64,000 nucleotides of DNA from Streptomyces himalayensis subsp. himalayensis (GTDB lineage Bacteria; Actinomycetota; Actinomycetes; Streptomycetales; Streptomycetaceae). Made by a program: the position numbers and the translations under genes. The stretch spans positions 62,001 to 126,000 of the forward strand of contig NZ_JACEHE010000022.1 of assembly GCF_013778455.1 (NCBI RefSeq), given 5' to 3'. The number at the start of each line of letters is the position of its first letter. Position 1 is the first letter of the stretch. Below, piece after piece: positions 16,613-25,252 of this stretch. Under the pieces are notes generated by a model. The model ran no database searches. It was not told where the DNA came from and worked only from the letters and a program-made list of their open reading frames with translations.

Positions 16613-18007
16613 ATGAGCACCACGGAGCGTCCCAGGATCCTCGTAGTCGGGGGCGGGTACGTAGGCCTGTACGCAGCTCGCCGCATCCTCAAGAAGATGC
16701 GCTACGGCGAGGCGACCGTCACGGTCGTCGACCCCCGCTCGTACATGACGTACCAGCCCTTCCTCCCCGAAGCCGCCGCCGGCAGCATCTCGCCTCGGCA
16801 CGTCGTCGTCCCGCTGCGACGCGTGCTGCCCAAGGCTGAGGTCCTCACCGGCCGTGTCACCACCATCGACCAGGACCGCAAGGTCGCCACGATCGCCCCG
16901 CTGGTCGGCGAGGCGTACGAGCTGCCTTTCGACTACCTCGTCATCGCGCTCGGCGCCATCTCCCGGACCTTCCCGATCCCCGGCCTCGCCGAGCAGGGCA
17001 TCGGCATGAAGGGCATCGAGGAGGCCATCGGCCTGCGCAACCACGTCCTCGAGCAGCTCGACAAGGCCGACTCCACGACGGACGAGGATGTCCGCCGCAA
17101 GGCGCTGACCTTCGTCTTCGTCGGCGGTGGCTTCGCGGGTGCGGAGACCATCGGCGAGGTCGAGGACATGGCCCGCGACGCCGCGAAGTACTACAGCAGC
17201 GTGTCCCGCGAGGACATGCGCTTCATCCTCGTCGATGCCGCGGACAAGATCCTCCCCGAAGTCGGTCCCAAGCTCGGCCAGTACGGCAAGGAGCACCTGG
17301 AGAGCCGCGGGGTCGAGGTTTACCTCTCCACCTCCATGGACTCCTGCGTGGACGGTCACGTGGTGCTGAAGAACGGCCTCGAGGTCGACTCCAACACCAT
17401 CGTGTGGACCGCCGGTGTGAAGCCGAACCCGGCGCTGGCCCGCTTCGGCCTGCCGCTCGGCCCTCGCGGCCACGTCGACACCGCCGCCACCCTCCAGGTC
17501 CAGGGCACCGACTACATCTGGGCCGCGGGCGACAACGCCCAGGTGCCGGACGTCGCCGCCCGCAAGGCCGGTGTGGAGAACGCCTGGTGCCCGCCGAACG
17601 CCCAGCACGCGCTGCGTCAGGCGAAGGTCCTCGGCGACAACGTGATCGCCGGTATGCGTGGCTTCCCGCAGAAGGAGTACAGCCACGCCAACAAGGGTGC
17701 GGTCGCCGGTCTCGGCCTGCACAAGGGCGTCGCGATGATCTCCATGGGCAAGATGAAGATCAAGCTCAAGGGCCGTCTCGCCTGGTACATGCACCGTGGC
17801 TACCACGGCATGGCCGTGCCGACCTGGAACCGCAAGATCCGGGTCTTCGCCGACTGGACGCTCGGCATGTTCCTCAAGCGCGAGGTCGTCTCCCTCGGCG
17901 CCATGGAGACTCCGCGCGAGGAGTTCTACGAGGCAGCCAAGCCGACCCCCGCGCCGGCGTCGGCCCAGGCCGCCGCCAAGCCCGAGGAGAAGGCCAAGGC
18001 CTCCTGA
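16613..18007 (+). CDS. ndh: Type II NADH:quinone oxidoreductase (NDH-2)
   Basis: The 464-residue flavoprotein passes electrons from NADH to menaquinone without pumping protons, on the inner membrane face. The FAD-binding motif is ILVVGGGYVGLYAA and the NADH-binding motif is FVFVGGGFAGAE. The quinone/FAD region has YIWAAGDNAQVPD, and a C-terminal membrane-associating segment (GRLAWYMHRGYHGMAVP) precedes an Ala/Pro/Lys tail. ATG 16613 gives the family N terminus; no Shine-Dalgarno is clear. A Rex-type operator lies upstream, linking expression to the NADH/NAD+ ratio. Confidence 0.95.
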   Translation: MSTTERPRILVVGGGYVGLYAARRILKKMRYGEATVTVVDPRSYMTYQPFLPEAAAGSISPRHVVVPLRRVLPKAEVLTGRVTTIDQDRKVATIAPLVGEAYELPFDYLVIALGAISRTFPIPGLAEQGIGMKGIEEAIGLRNHVLEQLDKADSTTDEDVRRKALTFVFVGGGFAGAETIGEVEDMARDAAKYYSSVSREDMRFILVDAADKILPEVGPKLGQYGKEHLESRGVEVYLSTSMDSCVDGHVVLKNGLEVDSNTIVWTAGVKPNPALARFGLPLGPRGHVDTAATLQVQGTDYIWAAGDNAQVPDVAARKAGVENAWCPPNAQHALRQAKVLGDNVIAGMRGFPQKEYSHANKGAVAGLGLHKGVAMISMGKMKIKLKGRLAWYMHRGYHGMAVPTWNRKIRVFADWTLGMFLKREVVSLGAMETPREEFYEAAKPTPAPASAQAAAKPEEKAKAS

Positions 18008-18052
18008 CCCGAGGGTCAACAAGGCCTCCTGACCGAGGGTCATCTGCTCAGC

Positions 18053-18096
18053 CCGAAGGGGCCGCCCGCCATCCGTGGTGCGGGCGGCCCCTTCGG
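18053..18096 (+). terminator. ndh terminator
   Basis: A 17-bp perfect stem (CCGAAGGGGCCGCCCGC 18053-18069 with its complement 18080-18096) lies 45 bp after the ndh stop. The CCCCTTCGGCGTGTCCGA portion is then repeated imperfectly to about 18150. Confidence 0.8.
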
Positions 18097-18340
18097 CGTG
18101 TCCGAGGCGGCCCCTTCGATCGAGGCGACCCCTTCGGCGTGTCCGAACCCCGAACTGCCCCCGGACGGCTGCCTGATGGTCTCCGCGGCCTGCGTCCCGC
18201 CCCTGGACGTGCGCCATACGTGTGGGCCGCAAGCATTTTGCCTGGACGTAACGCTTCGGTGGGACTGCGCACGGGCCCCGTAGGTGTTTACGTGGTGTTG
18301 GACTGTTCCGCGTTCGTCCGTCATCACGGAGGTGTGCGCC

Positions 18341-19636
18341 ATGCAGGATGCCGCACTGCGGCTGAAGAGTCTTGCCGAGCAGTTGCTGGGCACCCCGCTC
18401 CCGGTGCGTGTCCGCGCCTGGGACGGGTCGGAAGCAGGTCCGCCGGGCGCCCCCACGCTCGTCGTACGCAACCGCCGTGCCCTGCGGCGTCTGCTGTGGA
18501 AGCCCGGTGAGCTGGGGCTGGCCCGCGGCTGGGCGGCCGGTGACCTGGATGTGGACGGCGATCTCTTCGAGGCCCTGGGCCTGATCGCCGGGCTCATCTG
18601 GGAGCGCGACGAGGACGCCAGAGGCGTGTGGGACGCGCTGCGCGACCCCGAGGCGCGTACCGCCGTGCGGGGCCTCATCAAGGTGGCCGGGCCGTTCCTG
18701 CCGCCGCCCCCGCCGCGCGAGGAGATGCGCCGGCAAGGACGCCTCCATCTGCACACCAAGCGCAGCGACAAACGGGCCGTCAGCCACCACTACGACGTGG
18801 GCAACGACTTCTACGAGCTGGTGCTCGGCCCGTCGATGGTCTACTCGTGCGCGTACTGGGAGTCCCCGGAGAGCTCCCTCGAGGACGCGCAGCGCGACAA
18901 GCTCGAACTCGTCGCCCGCAAATTCGGGTTGGGGCCCGGGCAGCGGCTGCTCGACGTCGGCTGCGGCTGGGGTTCCATGGCGATTCACGCGGCCCGCGAG
19001 CACGGCGTGAGCGTCGTCGGTATCACGCTCTCCGGCGAGCAGGCCGCGCACGCGCGCAAGCGGATCGCGGAGGAGGGCCTCACGGACCGGATCGAGATCC
19101 GCGTCCAGGACTACCGCGACGTCGTCGACGGCCCGTTCGACGCGATCTCGTCGATCGGCATGGCCGAGCACGTCGGCTCGGCGCGGTACCTGGAGTACGC
19201 GAAGAGTCTGCACGCCCTCCTCAAGCCCGGCGGACGTCTGCTCAACCACCAGATCGCGCGCCGCCCGCAGGCCGACGAATCGTCGTACGCGGTGGACGAG
19301 TTCATCGACGCCTACGTCTTCCCCGACGGCGAGCTCCAGCCCGTCGGCACCACCGTCGGGCTGCTGGAGCAGGCCGGCTTCGAGGTGCGCGACCTCGAGT
19401 CGATCCGCGAGCACTACGCCCTGACGCTGCGCCGCTGGGTGGCCAACCTGGAGGCGGGCTGGCCGGCCGCCGTGAAGCTGACGAGCCCGGGCCGGGCCCG
19501 CGTCTGGCGCCTCTACATGGCGGCCTCGGCACTGTCCTTCGAGCGCAACCGCATCGGCGTCAACCAGATCCTGGCGGTCAAGACCCCGGAGTCCGGTGCG
19601 TCGGAGATGCCACTGCGGGCCCGCACCTGGGGCTGA
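18341..19636 (+). CDS. Cyclopropane-fatty-acyl-phospholipid synthase family methyltransferase
   Basis: The 431-residue SAM-dependent enzyme of the CFA synthase/mycolic cyclopropane synthase family has an N-terminal helical domain (about 1-130). The family motif HHYDVGNDFYELVLGPSMVYSCAYW follows in pieces, then SAM motif I LLDVGCGWGSMAIHAA and the late IGVNQILAVK. The likely role is transfer of a methyl group from SAM to an unsaturated acyl chain of membrane phospholipid. ACGGAGGTG 7 bp upstream of ATG 18341 sets the start. In Streptomyces this gene lies beside bldA. Confidence 0.9.
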   Translation: MQDAALRLKSLAEQLLGTPLPVRVRAWDGSEAGPPGAPTLVVRNRRALRRLLWKPGELGLARGWAAGDLDVDGDLFEALGLIAGLIWERDEDARGVWDALRDPEARTAVRGLIKVAGPFLPPPPPREEMRRQGRLHLHTKRSDKRAVSHHYDVGNDFYELVLGPSMVYSCAYWESPESSLEDAQRDKLELVARKFGLGPGQRLLDVGCGWGSMAIHAAREHGVSVVGITLSGEQAAHARKRIAEEGLTDRIEIRVQDYRDVVDGPFDAISSIGMAEHVGSARYLEYAKSLHALLKPGGRLLNHQIARRPQADESSYAVDEFIDAYVFPDGELQPVGTTVGLLEQAGFEVRDLESIREHYALTLRRWVANLEAGWPAAVKLTSPGRARVWRLYMAASALSFERNRIGVNQILAVKTPESGASEMPLRARTWG

Positions 19637-19655
19637 CACGCGGACGACGGCGGAA

Positions 19656-19684
19656 GGGCCCGGACGGATGCACCGTCCGGGCCC
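19656..19684 (+). terminator. Terminator after the CFA-synthase-like gene
   Basis: A perfect 12-bp stem GGGCCCGGACGG / CCGTCCGGGCCC closes a loop ATGCA, 19 bp after the stop codon. Confidence 0.8.
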
Positions 19685-19994
19685 CTCCGTCGCGTGCGTG
19701 CGGCCTCCGGATGAACCCGGCGCGAACGGACCGGCGCAACTCCGTGTCACACGTACGGATGGCGTCAACTCCAGAGAGCCGGGCACACCCGAAGGCGTGG
19801 GATCGCGCGGTCGCGGGCCCTCAGGCAGCTGACGGGGCGGTGATATTCCGTCATTCCATGTCGCAGGGCCGGGGCAGTGGACGGGCTCTTGGCAAGTGCG
19901 GATGACCCGTCTCGTCGACTGATGGACCCTCAGACGTCAATAAAATAAGACAACATCGGTCTGTCGTTCCGCTGTTCGGGGGATGCGTGCCGGA

Positions 19995-20000
19995 TAGGCT
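19995..20000 (+). promoter_or_regulatory. Probable bldA -10 box
   Basis: TAGGCT lies 28 bp before the tRNA 5' end and fits TAnnnT. The -35 is unclear. A notably AT-rich patch (CAATAAAATAAGACAAC, about 19938-19954) lies just upstream. Confidence 0.45.
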
Positions 20001-20027
20001 CTGACCCTCGATGCGGAGCCACGACCT

Positions 20028-20111
20028 GCCCGGATGGTGGAATGCAGACACGGCGAGCTTAAACCTCGCTGCCCCTTCGCGGGCGTGCCGGTTCAAGTCC
20101 GGCTCCGGGCA
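20028..20111 (+). tRNA. bldA: tRNA-Leu (anticodon UAA), the bldA developmental tRNA
   Basis: The gene folds as a class II (long variable arm) leucine tRNA. A 7-bp acceptor stem pairs 20028-20034 with 20104-20110. The anticodon stem GCGAG/CTCGC (20053-20057, 20065-20069) carries loop CTTAAAC, giving anticodon TAA at 20060-20062. A T-arm with GGTTCAAGTCC is present, and 3' CCA is not encoded in full (ACCTT). In Streptomyces the only tRNA reading UUA is bldA, whose late maturation delays translation of TTA-containing developmental and antibiotic genes. A TTA codon occurs in the SGNH hydrolase gene 9 kb away. Confidence 0.97.
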
Positions 20112-20237
20112 CCTTCACGCTCAGGCGACCGTCTTGAGCAAACGGCGATCCTGCGCGGACGCAATGAACTCAGCGGCCGCGCCCCGCCAGGGATCGGCCG
20201 GCGGGCGGACGCGCGATGACCGAGCCGTCAGACAGCC

Positions 20238-20556
20238 CCTAGGCCCTGTCGTCAAACTCCCTCCCCCAGCTACCGCTGGGAGGTGCCCCCAGCCCCGCGG
20301 CGTCTGGCACGCACTCCCCCAGCTAACGCTGGGGGTGCCCCCAGGAGGTGCCCCCACGCCGCGTTGCCGAAAAGCCCTAGTAGCTCCTCCCTCATAGCCT
20401 TAAGGGCATGGGGGTACCCCCATCGAGGACTTTCCGGCGCCTTGCGATCGCACGCTCCCCCAAGCTCTCGGCTTCGCTCGAGCAGGGAGGGACCCCCATG
20501 ACGCCCCGGGGCCCGCCCTTCGGGCGGACGGCGGGAGTTTGACGACAGGGCCTAGG
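20238..20556. mobile_element. MITE (about 310 bp) with perfect terminal inverted repeats and CTAG target duplication
   Basis: A 24-bp sequence at 20238-20261 (CCTAGGCCCTGTCGTCAAAC...) is repeated perfectly inverted at 20533-20556. Both outer ends are CTAG, the target duplication typical of IS5-family elements, and no transposase reading frame lies inside. The interior is filled with hairpin-forming CTCCCCCAGCT.CGCTGGG(A)GGTGCCCCC blocks of the dispersed repeat family. The right-hand CTAG supplies the TAG stop codon of pobR, so the element sits exactly at that gene's end. It occupies most of the 440-bp stretch after bldA. Confidence 0.82.
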
Positions 20557-22321
20557 CCACGCGCACGGTGTTGAAGCGCCCTGCCGTGTGCAGGTCCGCC
20601 TCGATTGCCGCGGCCGTCTCGCGGAGGGCGGGCAACAGGGCGTCGCGGGTGGCCTCGAGAGGGGTGTCCCCGGAGTGCCGCGCCACGTTGAGGGCGGCGA
20701 TCACCCGGCCGTATGCGTCCCGCACGGGCACGGCGACCGAGCGCAGGCCCTCCTCCAGTTCCTCGTCGATGGCCGCGTAGCCCCGCTCGGCCGTGGCCCG
20801 CACGATGTCGGCGAGAGCCGGGACCGAGGTGACCGTGTGCTCGGTGAGGGACCACGGCTGTGCGGCCGTCAGCACGCGGGCGCGCTCGGCCTCGGGCAGC
20901 CCCGCCAGCAACACCCGGCCCATGGCGGTCGCATACGCGGGGAAGCGCGTCCCCGGCGCGATGTGGACGCTCATGATGCGGACGGTCGGTACGCGCGCCA
21001 CGTACAGGATGTCCGTGCCGTCCAGCACCGTCACGGATGCGGACTCGTGGACACGGCCGACGAGGTCGCGCAGGTGCGGCTCGGCGAGTTCGGCGAAGGA
21101 GAGCGCGGAGAGGCGGGCGTAGCCGAGCTCCAGGATGCGGGGCAGGGGGCGGAAGAGGCGGCCGTCGTGGGCCGCGTACCCCTCCTGCTCCAGCGTGATC
21201 AGGCAGCGGCGGGCCGTGGCCCGCGGCAGCCCCGTCGCCGCGGCGAGCGCCGTGAGCGGCAGCCCCTCGCCCCCCGCCGCCCCCAGCGCCCGCAACACGC
21301 CCAGCCCGCGCGCGAGCGACTGCAGAAAGCCCGCCCCTAGCTCGGCCTTGGCGTCGCGCGCGACGTCGGCGGGAGAGGCCGTGGACCAGGCCGGAGCGGC
21401 GGTGCGATGGGCGACCGACGGGGCGACGGCCTCCGGCCCGCGCTGGGTCGGCTTTCCCTCCGAAGGGCCCTTCTGTTCCGCCACATCCGTCGCTGCCGGC
21501 GTCGCCGCATGTGTCGACGGCGCGGGCGGCGGCGTCGTGTGCGACCGTTCGAGCGCCTCGGCCAGCCACGCCGCCTCCTCCCGCAGCCGTGGCAGTACGG
21601 CCTTCGCGAGGGCCTCGGCCGTGTGTCTGCTCGTATGGCTGACCGCGCTCAGGGCGCATCGGACGCCTCCGCCGGGTGCGGGTACCGGTACGGAGACGGC
21701 GACCAGCCCCGGCTCGATCAGCTGGTCGTCCAGCGCCCAGCCCGACGATTCCGCCCGCCCGGCCAGGTCGGCGAACTCCGACTCCGTGACCCGGCGCGGT
21801 GGCACCGCCGTGAACCCATGGGCCTCCGGGTCGGCGGCCCGGCGCGTGCGCCACGCAGCCCACTGCCGCTCGTCCCAGCCCGCCGCGAACAGCGCGCCCG
21901 GCGCGCAGCGCTCGGCCGGCAGCAGATCGCCGATGCGGAAGGCCACGGACATGGTGCGGCGCCGGGTCGCCTGGGCGACGAACCGGGCGCCGTCGCCGTC
22001 GGGCACGGCCAGCGAGACCGACTCGTCGAGTTCGTCCGCGAGGCGCGCCGTACGGGCGGCCACCTCGGGTGTCAGGCCGGCCGCGGCCAGGTACGCGTTG
22101 CCCAGCTCCATCAGACGTGGCGTCAGACGCAGCTCCTGGCCCTGCTGGCGTACGTAACCGAGCCGGATCAGCGTCGCCACGACCCGGTCGACGGTGGAGC
22201 GGGCCAGGCCCGTGGCGCGCACGAGGTCGCCCGCCCGCACCTGGTCCCCGTACGGGGCCGACGCCAGGGCGCGCAGGACGGCGAGGCCGCGCTCCAGCGG
22301 CCGTACGGACTCATCGGGCAT
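20552..22321 (-). CDS. pobR: PobR-type double IclR transcriptional regulator of p-hydroxybenzoate catabolism
   Basis: The protein is 589 residues from ATG 22321, which has a strong GGAAGGAGG 7 bp upstream. It is two IclR proteins fused in tandem. The first winged helix-turn-helix (about 8-65, VRATGLARSTVDRVVATL) and its effector domain reach about residue 250, then an Ala/Pro linker. The second helix-turn-helix (AAATGLPRATARRCLITLEQ) and effector domain (RVLLAGLPEAERARVL...) reach the end. It is divergent from pobA. The fusion form is described for S. coelicolor PobR, which senses 4-hydroxybenzoate or protocatechuate. The stop codon coincides with the MITE target site. Confidence 0.9.
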   Translation of the reverse strand: MPDESVRPLERGLAVLRALASAPYGDQVRAGDLVRATGLARSTVDRVVATLIRLGYVRQQGQELRLTPRLMELGNAYLAAAGLTPEVAARTARLADELDESVSLAVPDGDGARFVAQATRRRTMSVAFRIGDLLPAERCAPGALFAAGWDERQWAAWRTRRAADPEAHGFTAVPPRRVTESEFADLAGRAESSGWALDDQLIEPGLVAVSVPVPAPGGGVRCALSAVSHTSRHTAEALAKAVLPRLREEAAWLAEALERSHTTPPPAPSTHAATPAATDVAEQKGPSEGKPTQRGPEAVAPSVAHRTAAPAWSTASPADVARDAKAELGAGFLQSLARGLGVLRALGAAGGEGLPLTALAAATGLPRATARRCLITLEQEGYAAHDGRLFRPLPRILELGYARLSALSFAELAEPHLRDLVGRVHESASVTVLDGTDILYVARVPTVRIMSVHIAPGTRFPAYATAMGRVLLAGLPEAERARVLTAAQPWSLTEHTVTSVPALADIVRATAERGYAAIDEELEEGLRSVAVPVRDAYGRVIAALNVARHSGDTPLEATRDALLPALRETAAAIEADLHTAGRFNTVRVA

Positions 22322-22411
22322 GCGCGCCCCTCCTTCCACCGAGCCCCCGGCGAGCCGGACCGGCTGTGTCGCGGATCGCCGCACGACCCGTTGACACCGG
22401 CCCCGAGCCGG

Positions 22412-22450
22412 ATGACACTCCCGCTGAGCAAGATTATGAACTTAAGTTCA
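22412..22450 (+). promoter_or_regulatory. pobA promoter overlapped by a perfect palindrome (candidate PobR operator)
   Basis: ATGACA (22412-22417) and TATGAA (22435-22440) are 17 bp apart. The perfect 14-bp palindrome TGAACTTAAGTTCA (22437-22450) overlaps the -10 box and start region of pobA in the 151-bp pobR-pobA gap. Its position suits repression by PobR. Confidence 0.6.
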
Positions 22451-22472
22451 CCATACGAACAAGAGGTCGTCC

Positions 22473-23648
22473 ATGCGTACCACCGTCGGCATCATCGGAG
22501 CCGGTCCCGCAGGTCTCCTCCTCGCCCGCCTTCTCCACAACGCGGGCATCGACTCCGTCGTCCTGGAGAGCCGCGACCGGGCCTACGTCGAGCACCGCCA
22601 GCGCGCCGGAATCCTGGAGCAGGGCACCGTAGACGTACTGCGCGAGGCCGGGGCCGGCGAGCGCATGGACCGCGAGGGGCTCCCGCACGACGGGATCGAG
22701 CTGCGCTTCGACCGCCGCCGCCACCGCGTCGACTTCCCGGCGCTGACCGGCGGCAGGTCGGTGATGGTCTATGCGCAGACCGAGGTGTGCAAGGACCTCA
22801 TCGCGCTCCAGCTCAAGGCCGGCGGGCCGCTGCTGTTCGAGGCCGAGGCGCTGGCCGTCGAGGGCGCCGACACCGACAGCCCGCGGGTCCGCTTCCGGCA
22901 CGAGGGCCGCGAGGACGTCCTCGAGTGCGACTACGTCGTGGGCTGCGACGGCTTCTGGGGTGTCGCCCGCAAGGCGGTGCCCGCGGAACTCTCCCAGGTC
23001 TTCGAACGGGCGTACCCCTTCGGCTGGCTGGGCATCCTCGCCGACGTGCCGCCCTCGCACGACGAACTCGTCTATGCCCGCCACGACCGCGGCTTCGCCC
23101 TGCTGAGCATGCGCTCCCCGTCCGTGTCCCGGCTCTATCTGCAGGTGCCGGAGGGCACCGACGCGCAGGAGTGGAGCGACGAGGAGATCTGGGACGAGCT
23201 GGAGCGGCGCTTCGAGACGGACGACGACTGGCGGCTGGAGCGCGGGCCGATCACGCAGAAGTCAGTGACGCCCATGCGCAGCTTCGTCCACGAGCCCATG
23301 CGGCACGGCCGGCTGTTCCTCGCGGGCGACGCGGCGCACATCGTGCCGCCCACCGGCGCGAAGGGCCTCAACCTCGCCGTCGGCGACGTCGTCACCTTCG
23401 CCCGCGCGCTGATCGAGTTCCGCGCGACGGGCGACGCGACTCGCCTCGACTCCTACTCCGAGACGTGCCTGCGCCGCGTCTGGCAGGCCGAGCGCTTCTC
23501 GTACGCGATGACGACCATGCTGCACCGCGCTCCCGACGCGACCCCCTTCGACGACCGCATCCAGCTCGCCCGCCTGGACCGCATCACCACAGCACGCTCG
23601 GCCGAGACCGACCTCGCGGAGGGATACACCGGCTTTCTCCTCGACTAG
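22473..23648 (+). CDS. pobA: 4-hydroxybenzoate 3-monooxygenase
   Basis: The 391-residue FAD-dependent aromatic hydroxylase uses NADPH and O2 to convert 4-hydroxybenzoate to protocatechuate, feeding the beta-ketoadipate pathway. The FAD motif is VGIIGAGPAGLLLARLL, the DG motif region is VVGCDGFWGVARKAV, and the ribityl-binding GD motif is LFLAGDAAHIVPPTGAKGLN. Length and order match PobA. Its regulator pobR is divergent. No protocatechuate dioxygenase genes are in the window. Confidence 0.94.
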   Translation: MRTTVGIIGAGPAGLLLARLLHNAGIDSVVLESRDRAYVEHRQRAGILEQGTVDVLREAGAGERMDREGLPHDGIELRFDRRRHRVDFPALTGGRSVMVYAQTEVCKDLIALQLKAGGPLLFEAEALAVEGADTDSPRVRFRHEGREDVLECDYVVGCDGFWGVARKAVPAELSQVFERAYPFGWLGILADVPPSHDELVYARHDRGFALLSMRSPSVSRLYLQVPEGTDAQEWSDEEIWDELERRFETDDDWRLERGPITQKSVTPMRSFVHEPMRHGRLFLAGDAAHIVPPTGAKGLNLAVGDVVTFARALIEFRATGDATRLDSYSETCLRRVWQAERFSYAMTTMLHRAPDATPFDDRIQLARLDRITTARSAETDLAEGYTGFLLD

Positions 23649-23727
23649 TTCAGCCGTCCTGTTCATTTAGCCGTCCTGTTCGTTCAGCCGTCCTGTTCGT
23701 TCAGTCGTCCTGTTCGTTCAGTCGTCC
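23648..23727. repeat. 17-bp tandem repeat, about 4.7 copies
   Basis: The unit GTTCAGCCGTCCTGTTC repeats at 23648, 23665, 23682, 23699 and (partial) 23716, with one or two substitutions per copy. It starts on the last base of the pobA stop codon. The remaining ~170 bp before the next gene shows nothing definite. Confidence 0.85.
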
Positions 23728-23899
23728 GGCGCAACCGAACCGCCCGCGGCGACGTGGTAGCGATCGGGGGAATGCCGGGCGAGAGGCCGGTGTTCCTGGT
23801 CACAAGCGGGGAAAGATCCTCCCCAAGCACTAGAGGCAATTCTTTGCCCGGCCATTACTCTTGGGGCAAGGCCGCGCAGGGCGGCCATGGAGGAGTGAA

Positions 23900-24802
23900 A
23901 TGAGGAGCAGTAACCCGGTCTTCTCGCGACGGGGGTTCAGCCGCGACAACGGCTACGCGGGCTTCAACGCGCAGCAGCCGCAGGCCGGGGGACCCGCTGT
24001 CGGGACGCAGCCCAACCCGTACGCAGGCGGTAACCCGTACGCTCAGGCGCCCGCCAACCCCTACGCCCAGAACCCGTACGCGCCTCAGGGCCTGCAGCAG
24101 GGCGCCCCGCCGCAGGCCCCGGTCACCACCGGCCGCATGACGATGGACGACGTCATCATGCGCTCGGCCATGACCCTCGGCACGGTCGCCGTCTTCGCCG
24201 TCCTTGCCTGGGCGGTGCTGCCGGTGTCGCCCTCGAGCTACGGCCTCGCCATCGGCTCTGCGCTCGTGGCGTTCGTGCTGGCCATGGTCCAGTCCTTCAA
24301 GCGCAAGGCGTCGCCCGCGCTGATCCTCGCCTACGCCGCCTTCGAGGGTGTCTTCCTCGGTGTCTTCAGCGAGATGTTCAACGCCCGCTGGAGCGGCGCG
24401 CCCTTCCAGGCCGTGCTGGGCACCATGGCGGTCTCCGGCGCCACCCTGCTGATCTACAAGGCGGGCTGGATCCGCGTCACCGCACGGTACGCGCGCATCG
24501 GCATGGCGATCGCCATCGCCTTCATCCTGGTCATGGCGGTGAACCTGCTGCTGGTCGCCTTCGGCGTCGCCGAGGACGGCGGGCTGCGCAGCATGGGCCC
24601 GCTCGGTGCGATCGTCGGCATCATCGCGATCGTGCTCGGCGCCTTCTTCCTCACCCTCGACTTCAAGCAGATCGAGGACGGCATCGCCTACGGCGCCCCC
24701 CGCGAGGAGTCCTGGCTGGCCGCGTTCGGCCTCACCATGACGCTCGTGTGGATCTACGTCGAGATGCTGCGGCTGGTCGCCATCTTCAGCGGCGACGACT
24801 AA
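23900..24802 (+). CDS. Bax inhibitor-1/YccA family membrane protein
   Basis: The 300-residue protein has a soluble Asn/Pro/Tyr/Gln-rich N-terminal ~80 residues (repeats of NPYA). About seven transmembrane helices of the BI-1/YccA (Bax1-I) type follow, including the family-like IEDGIAYGAPREESWLAAFGLTMTLVWIYVEMLRL near the C terminus. BI-1 proteins are proton-sensitive calcium-leak channels or protease-modulators. GGAGGAG just before ATG 23900 sets the start. It stands alone between a tandem repeat and a strong bidirectional hairpin. Confidence 0.9.
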   Translation: MRSSNPVFSRRGFSRDNGYAGFNAQQPQAGGPAVGTQPNPYAGGNPYAQAPANPYAQNPYAPQGLQQGAPPQAPVTTGRMTMDDVIMRSAMTLGTVAVFAVLAWAVLPVSPSSYGLAIGSALVAFVLAMVQSFKRKASPALILAYAAFEGVFLGVFSEMFNARWSGAPFQAVLGTMAVSGATLLIYKAGWIRVTARYARIGMAIAIAFILVMAVNLLLVAFGVAEDGGLRSMGPLGAIVGIIAIVLGAFFLTLDFKQIEDGIAYGAPREESWLAAFGLTMTLVWIYVEMLRLVAIFSGDD

Positions 24803-24840
24803 AGACGCCTGAAAAGGCCGCCCACGGCTGCGGCCGTCAG

Positions 24841-24894
24841 CGACAACGGCGAGGGGCCCGCGAACCACGGTTCGCGGGCCCCTCGCCGTTGTCG
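24841..24894. terminator. Bidirectional terminator, 24-bp perfect stem
   Basis: Positions 24841-24864 pair perfectly with 24871-24894 around CCACGG. The hairpin lies between the 3' ends of the convergent genes at 23900 and 24921 and probably serves both. Confidence 0.9.
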
Positions 24895-24920
24895 GTCGTG
24901 ACGCCTTCCAGCGGAGCAGC

Positions 24921-25151
24921 TCAGCGCAGCTTGCGCGCGGCCCGCCTCAGGTCGTGCTCGTGAATGATTGCCTTGGCGTGCCCGTACGCGAGATTGTGCT
25001 CGGCGCGGAGCCAGCTGACCTTCTCCTCGAAGCGGAAGAGAGCGGGGCCTTCGTCGACAGCCCGAAGCCAGTCGGAGACTTCGCGGCCGGTGCAGTGAGG
25101 GATTCGAGCGAGCAGATTGCGGTGGGTCTCCTCGGAGAAGACTTGGGACAT
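24921..25151 (-). CDS. DUF4287-family small protein
   Basis: The 76-residue protein begins MSQVFSEETHRNLLARIP, with GGAGG 6 bp before ATG 25151. The segments TGREVSDWLRAVDEG and KVSWLRAEHNLAYGHAKAIIHEHDLRR (in parts) are characteristic of DUF4287 proteins, small cytosolic proteins of unknown function. It is divergent from the small gene at 25253. Confidence 0.82.
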   Translation of the reverse strand: MSQVFSEETHRNLLARIPHCTGREVSDWLRAVDEGPALFRFEEKVSWLRAEHNLAYGHAKAIIHEHDLRRAARKLR

Positions 25152-25252
25152 CGGCGCCTCCGGACGCATTCGATGTGTTCCGTCCTTCACGCCACCGTGC
25201 CTGAGCGTTCGCCCGTTGGCAACAGGCAGGCTCAGGCGCATAGGGTCGCGGC

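Noticed and set aside
16460..19786. Minus-strand open frame of 1108 residues opposite ndh and the CFA-synthase-like gene
   Set aside because: It lies antisense to two well-supported genes and crosses their terminators. Its composition (Arg/Gly/Leu/Asp runs) is typical of high-GC antisense shadow frames, with no family motif.
20121..20357. Small minus-strand frame just after bldA
   Set aside because: It spans the left MITE end and repeat hairpins, lacks a ribosome site and has low-complexity composition.
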